Shown: piece by piece, positions 8,603 to 15,622 of the stretch | Layout of the letters: each line of letters starts with the position of its first letter | How positions within the stretch are numbered: the first letter of the stretch is position 1 | Source: Bryobacter sp. | Lineage (GTDB): Bacteria; Acidobacteriota; Terriglobia; Bryobacterales; Bryobacteraceae | DNA: 64,000 nt | Reading direction: 5' to 3' | Assembly: GCA_022843605.1 (NCBI GenBank) | Contig: JALHNI010000004.1 | Span: forward strand, 46,126-110,125 | The notes under the pieces: model-generated | Seen by the model: the letters and a program-made list of their open reading frames with translations, nothing else | What the model was told of the DNA's origin: nothing | Database searches by the model: none | Program-made: the position numbers and the translations under genes

Positions 8603-9765
8603 GGCAGCGGCACCCTCACTGTCAATCTAAACCCTTGGCCGGGTGCCGTGGAGTAGTCCACGGTGCCGCCGATTTCGGCCGCCCGGGCCCGCATGCCGGC
8701 CAGTCCGCTGCCCGGCCGCACCTCCGCCACGCCGCGCCCGTCGTCGGCGACAGTCAAAATCAGAACGCCGTCGGCCTCGTCCAACTTCACTGTCACTTTC
8801 CTCGGCGCACCGTGCTTCAGCGCGTTCGTGACAGCTTCCTGCGCGCACCGGAACAGGGCGTGGGTGATGGTGGGCGAAGTGGCGGGGAGTGCATTGCCCG
8901 GAAGGATCAGTTCGCCTCCAGGCAAGGCGTTGGTGAGGGCGCGCAAGGCATCCGGCAACGCCGTCGACGTTTCGGTACGCCATTCGGAGAGCGCCTCGCG
9001 GATATCGGCCAGCAGCAGTTTGGTGATGAATCTCGCCTGCTTGAGGGGCGGCCGCAGTTGGTCGTCCGGCGAATGTTCGGCCACCTCCAGTTGCAGACTC
9101 AGGCTGGTGAGGTGATGGCCCAGCGAGTCGTGCAGTTCGCGCGAGATGCGCAGCCGTTCGGCGAGGCGGCCGCTCTCGAGCAGCAACACCTGAGCCCCGC
9201 GCAACTCCGCGTTCACCTGCGCCAGACGCCGGCGGTCCTCGTCGAACTGCACGATGAGCACCGCAGCCAGATAGGCAAAGACATGCCAGGCCGCGATCTC
9301 GAGCAGCCCGGCGGCCACCGGCACCGCTGCCGTTCCCCAACTCGTTCCCGCGGGAAGCTTAGTCCAATTCGCCCACATCCCCCAACCGATCCGGACGCCG
9401 TAGACCAGAGCAACCGCTCCCAGCGTCATGGCCAGCCATTTGCGCCAGCGCTCCCGCTCGATCACGAGTGGAATTGTTGCCGCCGTTACGACAGTCAAGT
9501 TCGATTCGAAGGGAACCGATAGCAACAGCTGGGCGAGGAGCAGCCAGATCTGGCGCGGCTCGCGGAGCGGAAACGCCGCCGTGTTGCGGACAAAGACCCA
9601 GGCATAGGCGGCAAAGGCGCCGGTAACCCAGGCGGGGTAGTGAGCCCATACACCGCTGGGCGATTCCTCCACCAACGTCACCAGACTTAGCGCCGCGATC
9701 AGCGCCAACCCCGCCGCGCGCAGCCAACCGATCGGCGAAGTTCCGAAGCTCAGCGCGGCCCACAC
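8599..9765 (-). CDS. HisKA_3-family sensor histidine kinase
   Basis: 388 residues starting at GTG 9763-9765. The first 190 or so residues hold five to six hydrophobic helices with no obvious periplasmic sensor. Then a dimerisation/phosphoacceptor helix of the NarX class (RISRELHDSLGHHLTSLSLQLE; His of ELHDSLGH is the phospho site) and a HATPase_c domain with N-box EAVTNALKHG and G-boxes DDGRGVAE and GSGLAGM. The stop overlaps the response regulator start (ATGA). It would act in the cytoplasmic membrane and phosphorylate the adjacent regulator. The signal sensed is unknown; an intramembrane-sensing kinase is possible given the short loops. Confidence 0.9.
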   Translation of the reverse strand: MWAALSFGTSPIGWLRAAGLALIAALSLVTLVEESPSGVWAHYPAWVTGAFAAYAWVFVRNTAAFPLREPRQIWLLLAQLLLSVPFESNLTVVTAATIPLVIERERWRKWLAMTLGAVALVYGVRIGWGMWANWTKLPAGTSWGTAAVPVAAGLLEIAAWHVFAYLAAVLIVQFDEDRRRLAQVNAELRGAQVLLLESGRLAERLRISRELHDSLGHHLTSLSLQLEVAEHSPDDQLRPPLKQARFITKLLLADIREALSEWRTETSTALPDALRALTNALPGGELILPGNALPATSPTITHALFRCAQEAVTNALKHGAPRKVTVKLDEADGVLILTVADDGRGVAEVRPGSGLAGMRARAAEIGGTVDYSTAPGQGFRLTVRVPLP

Positions 9766-9873
9766 TCCCCCAGCCTACCGGACGATTCCCCGCTGCGCCT
9801 CCGCCAAAAGGGGGAGACGCAATTCATTCCTCCCGCCGATGGAACTTTTCCGTCGAAGGCTCACCCTTTAACC

Positions 9874-11676
9874 ATGAAGACTGCATTCCTGCTCCCCTTG
9901 TTCGCGAGTCTGCTGACCGCCCAGACCGGTCCGGTAGTGCCCGAACTCGCCAGCTTTGACCAAGCCATCAGCCGGCTGATCGCCAAGTACCAGATTCCCG
10001 GCGCTGCCCTCTCCATTGCCAAAGACGGCCGCCTGGTCTACGCCCGCGGTTTCGGCCTCGCCGACCGCGAAACCCATGAACCCGCGCAGCCGGACTCGCT
10101 CTTTCGGATCGCCAGCGTCAGCAAGCCCCTGACCGCCATTGGCGTGCTGAAACTGGTGGAGGACGGCAAAGTGACGCTCGATACGCGCGTTCTATCTTTC
10201 ATTGGCCGTCGCGCCACGGCCGATCCGCGCTGGAACGACATCACCGTCCGCCATTTGCTGCAGCATAGCGGCGGGCTGGACATCGAGTTCTGGGAATTCG
10301 ATCCCTCTTTTCCGGACCGCGCTACGCTTGAAGCCCTCGGCGCTAACCTGCCGCCCTCGCGCGGCGACGTACTCCGCTTCGTCCTCGAAAACCTGCCCCT
10401 CGCTTTCGCTCCGGGCACCGCATACGCCTACTCAAACGTTGGCTACATGTTTCTCACCGAGGTGATCGAGAAAGCCTCGGGCCAGGCCTACGAAACCTAC
10501 ATGCGTGAGAAGATCTTCGCCCCGCTGGGCATCGCCCGGATGCGCGTCGCCGGCAGCCTGCTGACGGAACGCCTACCCGGCGAAGTCCGCTACTGGGATA
10601 AGGGCCGCGTCGACGCGCCGATCTTCCCTGGCCTGCCGGCCGCCGTGGAGATGCCTTACGGGACGTTCAACATTCGCATTTGGGAAAGTGGCGGTGGTTG
10701 GCTCGCCACGATGCCGGACCTGGTCCGCTTCCTCACCGCTTTCGACGGCACCGCCAACCCGCTGCTGCGGCCCGAAACCGTGCGCCTGATTGCCCAGCGG
10801 CCAACGTTCGTCCCCGCCACGGCAACCTCCTGGCAGGGCCTCGGCTTCGCAATCGACCGGACGCCGGCGGGCGAACGCTGGTCCCATGACGGCGCCGTGC
10901 AGGGCACTGTCGCCTGGATGGCCCGCGGCGAGAACGGTATCAGTCTGGCCATTGCCGCCAATCACCTGCCGGATAACGAGGTATTGCTGGCCTTTTTTGA
11001 AGAGTTCCAGACGTCGCTGGCGAACGCCGCGCTGTCGGTGACCCGGTGGCCGGCAGGCAATACCTTTGCCACCTACTTCCCGGGCCGCGCGCCGCGCCTG
11101 GCTGACGCCGGCGTGGTGAATGCCGCGACAGTACGGCAGGGGCCGGTGGCTGCGGGCTCCATCGTCCGGCTCTTCGGCCTGAACCTCGAGCGCGGCTCCG
11201 TGCGCGTCAACGGCGCGATCGCCGACACCCTCTGGACCGACGCCGGCGACCCTTACGTCCGCGTGCCCTTGTCCGCTCGCGGACCCACGCAGTTCCAGGT
11301 AGATCGCGACGGCCAGACCTCGAACGTCGTCACGGTCGCCGTCGAACCCGCCGCCCCCGGCCTCTTCACCCTCAGCCGCAATGGTTATGGCCAGGCCGCT
11401 GCTCTGAACCAGGACCTCTCGCTCAATTCCCCCGCCGGTCCCGCCCCCGCCGGTTCCATCGTCGTGCTCTACGGCACGGGGATTGACCGCCCGGCGGTCA
11501 CCGTCGGCGGACTGCCCGCCGAGGTGCTCTACAGCGGACCCGCCCCCGGCCTGCCCGCCGGCATCTCGCAACTGAACCTCCGCCTGCCGACCACGCTACC
11601 GGCGGGGGACCTCCCGGTCCTCATCCGGTCCGGTGAATTGGGGTCGCTCAACGGCGTCACCATCGCGGTCCGCTGA
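9874..11676 (+). CDS. Beta-lactamase-family serine hydrolase with TIGR03437-like C-terminal module
   Basis: 600 residues with a signal peptide (KTAFLLPLFASLLTAQ). The serine beta-lactamase/DD-peptidase-like domain (about 25-370) shows SVSK (nucleophile Ser81, Lys84) and YSN near residue 187. A Solibacter-type TIGR03437 module follows from about residue 405: DAGVVNAATVRQGPVAAGSIVRLFGLNL, then LFTLSRNGYGQAAALNQDLSLN and GSIVVLYGTGI, ending in a short beta-rich tail. The module is known mainly from Acidobacteria and is attached to many secreted proteins; its role is undetermined. The substrate of the hydrolase (peptide, ester or lactam) cannot be told. A strong hairpin follows the stop. Confidence 0.88.
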   Translation: MKTAFLLPLFASLLTAQTGPVVPELASFDQAISRLIAKYQIPGAALSIAKDGRLVYARGFGLADRETHEPAQPDSLFRIASVSKPLTAIGVLKLVEDGKVTLDTRVLSFIGRRATADPRWNDITVRHLLQHSGGLDIEFWEFDPSFPDRATLEALGANLPPSRGDVLRFVLENLPLAFAPGTAYAYSNVGYMFLTEVIEKASGQAYETYMREKIFAPLGIARMRVAGSLLTERLPGEVRYWDKGRVDAPIFPGLPAAVEMPYGTFNIRIWESGGGWLATMPDLVRFLTAFDGTANPLLRPETVRLIAQRPTFVPATATSWQGLGFAIDRTPAGERWSHDGAVQGTVAWMARGENGISLAIAANHLPDNEVLLAFFEEFQTSLANAALSVTRWPAGNTFATYFPGRAPRLADAGVVNAATVRQGPVAAGSIVRLFGLNLERGSVRVNGAIADTLWTDAGDPYVRVPLSARGPTQFQVDRDGQTSNVVTVAVEPAAPGLFTLSRNGYGQAAALNQDLSLNSPAGPAPAGSIVVLYGTGIDRPAVTVGGLPAEVLYSGPAPGLPAGISQLNLRLPTTLPAGDLPVLIRSGELGSLNGVTIAVR

Positions 11677-11686
11677 CCGCCGCAAG

Positions 11687-11718
11687 AGCCTGCGCGGCAG
11701 CATACTGCCGCGCAGGCT
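11687..11718. terminator. 14-bp perfect hairpin, probable terminator
   Basis: Positions 11687-11700 (AGCCTGCGCGGCAG) pair perfectly with 11705-11718 around a CATA loop, 11 bp after the stop of the serine hydrolase. No clear T-run follows, so it may be a factor-aided or bidirectional terminator for the hydrolase and the convergent adenosyltransferase remnant. Confidence 0.6.
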
Positions 11719-11947
11719 TATCTCATTCGAGATGGCTAAATCAGATCGCAGTTCGGCTTCTGCCTTTGCACGCAAAAATTCCATGTCTCAAGATTGGGCA
11801 TCCTCGCGAGTCAGGGCTCGCCTTGAAGCTATCGCAGGCCTCGTGATGCGTTCTTGGGCGTTTCTGGAGTTTTGGGCGAAATCGGGACTTCGTGGCGGGC
11901 CTGGAGGCCCGCCCCACAGGAAAAGAGAATTTAAGCGTAGTGATCGC
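11719..11947. other. Intergenic stretch with GC-rich hairpin, possible dispersed repeat
   Basis: No convincing gene. It contains an 8-bp GGCGGGCC/GGCCCGCC hairpin with a TGGA loop at 11894-11913. An open minus-strand frame here reads low-complexity GGPPGPPRSP residues and does not look coding. The compositional style suggests a dispersed non-coding repeat, but no second copy was found in this window. Confidence 0.35.
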
Positions 11948-12525
11948 TTACCAGGCGCGCGACCAGCGCGGGCCCGCCTGGCCCGTCGCTTCCCGCAGGC
12001 TGCCGCTGACACCGGCCTCGAGTTCGAGCTTGCGGCCATAGAGCCACAAGAGGTCCGACAGGCGGTTCAGATATTTGAGAATGTTGGGCTCCACTGCGTC
12101 CCCGGCCTCGATCAGCCGCACCACATGGCGTTCGGCACGGCGGCAGATGGTCCGCGAAACGTCGTAAGCGGCGGCGCAAGTGTGTTCGCCCGACACCGAC
12201 CAGTCCGCCAACAGACCTTCGATCGCCTCGATCTCGTGCACCTGCGCCGTCAAGGCATCGACGAGTTCGTCCGGCACCGGCACTGCGGCTTCTTGCTCTC
12301 AGGCGGCGTCGCCAAGCCGGAGCCGATCCGGAAAAGCTCGCGTTGGATCAGCTTCGTCTTCTCCCGCAGGGCCGCGTCGTCGCAGATCGAACGCGCAAAG
12401 CCCAGGGAGGAAATCAGCTCGTCCACCGTGCCGTAGGTTTCCACCCGCAGCGAACTCTTCGAAACGCGAATGCCGCCGGCCAGGCCCGTTTGGCCGCCAT
12501 CCCCGCGCATGGTTGCAATGCTCAT
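11948..12525 (-). pseudogene. pduO: PduO-type ATP:cob(I)alamin adenosyltransferase, frameshifted
   Basis: The 5' part from ATG 12523-12525 reads the family N-terminus RGDGGQTGLAGGIRVSKSS, GTVDELISSLGFAR and LIQRELFRIGSGLATPPESKK. It then goes out of frame and stops at 12250. The 3' part, in the frame ending at 11948, continues PVPDELVDALTAQVHEIE and holds the signature CRRAERHVV and ILKYLNRLSDLLWLYGRK. The two join if one base is restored between about 12283 and 12303, a 20-base zone where both frames are open. The intact protein would be about 190 residues and would convert cob(I)alamin to adenosylcobalamin. A real mutation and an assembly error are equally possible. Confidence 0.85.
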
Positions 12526-12534
12526 CCTTTGAGT

Positions 12535-13134
12535 CTACTGGCCGAAGGGGATCTCGTAGTAGTACAGTTCCTTGTTCGTCGAAGGCTCGAAGATCCCGGT
12601 GAGGTAGAGGCGTGACGACGTGGTGTGGCGCGTCTGGAAATAGAAGAATCCGCTCGCCGTCTCGCCCGGACCAATCACCTTGGCCGCCCAGGCGCGAGCC
12701 TCGATCTCGGGCCCATTGAAGGGGTTCTTCTTGGTCCGTCGCGGAATCGGCAACGGGCGCGGCCCCAGGTTGGGCTTCGTCGGACCGACGCGCGAAAGCA
12801 ACTCCGGATACGGCGTATGGTCGATCTTGCCCACGCCGGGCGTAATGTACTGGATCGACATCTGGTCCACGCGAATCGCCGCGGCGCGATTGTTCTCGAT
12901 CACCACCAGCACCGGCAGTACTTCGTACTGATTCGGATTCAGCTTGCCAAACGCTTTCTGGGCTAGCGCCTCCGTATTGAAAGCCTGCGCCGCGATGGTG
13001 ACGCCGTCCAGCTTCTGCTTGAACTCATAGGAATCGACGGGGCCCGGTTTGAAGGGCGCATCTTTATCCAGCGCCAGGAGGAGCGGGGCCAGTAAAATAC
13101 AGGTCTTGGCGAACTTGATGGCGGTCCGGGTCAT
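12535..13134 (-). CDS. Exported protein of unknown function
   Basis: 199 residues with an N-terminal hydrophobic signal (KFAKTCILLAPLLLALDKD). The body (DSYEFKQKLDGVTIAAQAFNTEALAQKAFGKLN..., VLPVLVVIENNRAAAIRVD, GFFYFQTRH, RLYLTGIFEPSTNKELYYYEIPF) looks like an immunoglobulin-like beta sandwich, as in periplasmic interaction domains; no family is recognised. It ends 9 bp before the adenosyltransferase remnant on the same strand. Its start codon lies inside the 5' end of the oppositely oriented waaA-lpxK gene (overlap 13118-13134), which is unusual for a divergent pair. Confidence 0.78.
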   Translation of the reverse strand: MTRTAIKFAKTCILLAPLLLALDKDAPFKPGPVDSYEFKQKLDGVTIAAQAFNTEALAQKAFGKLNPNQYEVLPVLVVIENNRAAAIRVDQMSIQYITPGVGKIDHTPYPELLSRVGPTKPNLGPRPLPIPRRTKKNPFNGPEIEARAWAAKVIGPGETASGFFYFQTRHTTSSRLYLTGIFEPSTNKELYYYEIPFGQ

Positions 13135-15403
13135 ATATTTCCTCTATCGTGCACTGGGCGCGCTCTCGCTGCCGCTGCTTCTAGTGTATTTGCTGGCGCG
13201 AATCGCCAGGAACCATGCCTATCTGAAGCACCTCGGCGAACGATTCGGCTTCCTGTCCTTTCGGCGGACGCAGCGCGGCGGCCTTTGGTTGCATGCTGTC
13301 TCGGTCGGCGAAGTTCTCTCCAGCATCGAGATGATCCGGCAACTGAAGTCCACCCTTCCCGGAACGCCGATCTATCTCTCCGTCACCACACTGGCCGGGC
13401 GTGAGATCGCCGGACAGCGGCTGACTGGCCTCGCCGACCACATCTTCTATTCGCCCATCGACCTCTGCTGGGCCGTCCGGCGCACCCTCCGCCACCTCGA
13501 TCCGCTCGCCGTCATCATCTTCGAGACCGAAATCTGGCCCAATCTGTGGCGCGAAACCAAACGGCGCGGCGGTGGATTGATTGTTCTCAACGGCCGCATT
13601 TCGGACCGTGCGTGGCCAAGCTACCAGCAGTTCTGGTGGCTCTTCCGGCCCGTTATCGACCATGCCGACCGGATTCTCGCACAAAGCGAACAGGACGCCG
13701 AACGCTATCGCAGTTTGCTGGGCGACGATGGCGAACGCGTGGAGAGCGTCGGCAACCTGAAGTACGACGCGACGCCGCCCGAACCCAATGTGGCTCTTCG
13801 CGCCTGGGTGCAACAGTTGAGCCCAAGCGCCGTCTGGATCGCCGCCAGCACGATGCCGCCGCTCGAAGAGGGTGACATCGACGAGGACGATGCCGTCATC
13901 ACGGCTTACCAGCAACTGACGCCGGATTCGGGACCGGGACTGCTGCTGATTCTGGCTCCCCGCCGGCCGGAACGGTTCGAACAGGTGGCGGAGAAGCTGC
14001 GAACGGCCGGGATTGCCTTTGTGCGGCGTTCCGCCTTGGGGCCATTGGCCCTGCCCGGCGTGCTGCTGCTCGACACCATGGGCGAACTCAGCGGGGCCTT
14101 CGCGCTGGCGGACGTCGTCTTTATGGGCGGCACGCTCGCCCGCCGGGGTGGCCATAATGTACTGGAGCCGGCGTACTACGCGCGGCCGGTGATCGTCGGA
14201 CCGCACAATCAGAACTTCGCAGTCATCGTCGAACAGTTTTTGAATGAGGGCGCGCTCCGGCAGATCATTCATGCCAGCCAGTTAGCACCCACAGTCGCCG
14301 AGCTACTTACGAACCCGGGCAACTATGGCAAGCAAGCCCAGGTGGCCGCGGCACGGGAACGCGGTGCAACCGCGCGAGCGATGAAAGCCGTGCTGGAGGT
14401 GATTGACCAGTCGCTGACCCGGGAACCGGGGTTCTGGTGGCTGATGCCGCTGGAGTGGCTGTGGCAAGCCGGCGTGATGGTGGACCGCACATTGCGTGGA
14501 CGCGGGCACCAATTGGCGCCACCCACCGTCAGCCTGGGCAACCTCACCTATGGCGGCGCCGGGAAGACGCCGTTAACGCTGTGGCTCGCCGAACGGCTGC
14601 CCCGCGCCGCCGTGCTCACTCGCGGCTATGGCCGGCAGGAGCGTCAAACACTGGCACTGCCGCCAGGCGGACAAGCGCCGGTCTCGCAGACCGGCGACGA
14701 GGCCCAGATCTTTCTGCGTTCCGGCCGCGTCGCCGTGGCCATCGGCGCCGACCGCCGCGCCGGCGCCCGGGCCTTGAGCCGCGTCTTTCAGCCGGACGTC
14801 TTCCTGCTCGACGACGGCTTTCAGCACTGGCCCCTGGGCCGCGACTTCGACATCGTCCTGATCGATACGCAGGATCCCTTCGGTGGCGGACGCCTCCTGC
14901 CGGTGGGCCGTTTGCGGGAGCCCATCTCGGCCTTGTCACGCGCCGGTTTCGTCGTGCTGACGCGCACGCAAACCGCGCGCCGGTACACGAAGCTGTTGGC
15001 CAGGATTCGCCAGGAGAATACGCGCGCCCCCATCGTCCGGGCCAGCATCCGGCCCGTCACCTGGATGCGCGGGGACCAGCCTGTGAGTCTTAGCCCTGGG
15101 CATTACGCGGCGTTTTGCGGACTGGCGAACCCCGGCAGCTTCCGCGCTTCCGTCGCCTCCCTGGGCTGGCAGCCGGTTTCGTTCACCGCGTTTCCTGACC
15201 ATCACCGGTACGTCGCCAATGACCTGGAACCCCTCACCACCGTTGCTCCCGATGGGCTCCTGACCACCGAAAAAGACTGGGTAAAGGTGGAGCCACTAGG
15301 ACTCGCCACGCCAGTGTACTGGTTGAAGGTGGAACTTGACGTAGACGAAGGCGAAGAGCTCCTGCGCCTGATTCGCGCCGCCCGCCGCCCCGCCCTAACT
15401 TAG
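13118..15403 (+). CDS. waaA-lpxK: Bifunctional Kdo transferase / tetraacyldisaccharide 4'-kinase (WaaA-LpxK fusion)
   Basis: A single uninterrupted 761-residue frame joins two lipid A enzymes. Residues about 1-430 are WaaA/KdtA: N-terminal membrane anchor, the catalytic-type Glu in HLGERFG (residue 41), LWLHAVSVGEVLSS, FETEIWPNLW, VIWIAAST-like block, and GGTLARRGGHNVLEPA. Residues about 437-755 are LpxK: LMPLEWLWQAGV, Walker A GGAGKTPLT (about residue 477), LLDDGFQHWPLGRD, GGRLLPVGRLREP, TEKDWVK. WaaA adds Kdo to lipid IVA and LpxK phosphorylates the 4' position just before it, so the fusion joins consecutive steps. ATG 13118 is chosen as the first start before the membrane helix. Confidence 0.93.
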   Translation: MAVRVIYFLYRALGALSLPLLLVYLLARIARNHAYLKHLGERFGFLSFRRTQRGGLWLHAVSVGEVLSSIEMIRQLKSTLPGTPIYLSVTTLAGREIAGQRLTGLADHIFYSPIDLCWAVRRTLRHLDPLAVIIFETEIWPNLWRETKRRGGGLIVLNGRISDRAWPSYQQFWWLFRPVIDHADRILAQSEQDAERYRSLLGDDGERVESVGNLKYDATPPEPNVALRAWVQQLSPSAVWIAASTMPPLEEGDIDEDDAVITAYQQLTPDSGPGLLLILAPRRPERFEQVAEKLRTAGIAFVRRSALGPLALPGVLLLDTMGELSGAFALADVVFMGGTLARRGGHNVLEPAYYARPVIVGPHNQNFAVIVEQFLNEGALRQIIHASQLAPTVAELLTNPGNYGKQAQVAAARERGATARAMKAVLEVIDQSLTREPGFWWLMPLEWLWQAGVMVDRTLRGRGHQLAPPTVSLGNLTYGGAGKTPLTLWLAERLPRAAVLTRGYGRQERQTLALPPGGQAPVSQTGDEAQIFLRSGRVAVAIGADRRAGARALSRVFQPDVFLLDDGFQHWPLGRDFDIVLIDTQDPFGGGRLLPVGRLREPISALSRAGFVVLTRTQTARRYTKLLARIRQENTRAPIVRASIRPVTWMRGDQPVSLSPGHYAAFCGLANPGSFRASVASLGWQPVSFTAFPDHHRYVANDLEPLTTVAPDGLLTTEKDWVKVEPLGLATPVYWLKVELDVDEGEELLRLIRAARRPALT

Positions 15404-15622
15404 TACTGGACCCAGCACCGTACACTCCCCACGCAGGAGGGTGCTAAGACAGTCACCTTAGTACTCAAGGGAGTACATTTTACTTAGAAGTAACTTCCGT
15501 AGACCTAATTTACGAAACGTTTACCGCTCAGCGTGGTGCATTCGCAATCTTCCGTGGCATGATCGAAAAAAAACAAAACACTCGCGATTCGATCGGAGCA
15601 ATTTTGAATACAGGAAGTTTAC
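15404..15622. other. AT-richer intergenic region with small inverted and direct repeats
   Basis: No gene seen. GTACTC (15461-15466) and GAGTAC (15471-15476) form a 6-bp inverted repeat with an AAGG spacer followed by ATTTTACTT. CTTAGTACT occurs twice, at 15399-15407 and 15457-15465. An A-rich run lies near 15567. The drop in GC relative to flanking genes suggests it holds the promoter of the metalloprotease gene at 15623. Confidence 0.45.

Noticed and set aside
11788..12039. Minus-strand frame reading GGPPGPPRSP
   Set aside because: Low-complexity and partly opposite/overlapping the adenosyltransferase remnant; no homology seen.
12283..12303. Programmed frameshifting in the adenosyltransferase
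   Set aside because: No slippery heptamer, stimulatory structure or family precedent was seen; mutation or sequencing error is simpler.
13049..13117. Upstream extension of waaA-lpxK
   Set aside because: The extra 23 residues have no WaaA character and lie antisense to the exported protein's signal peptide.
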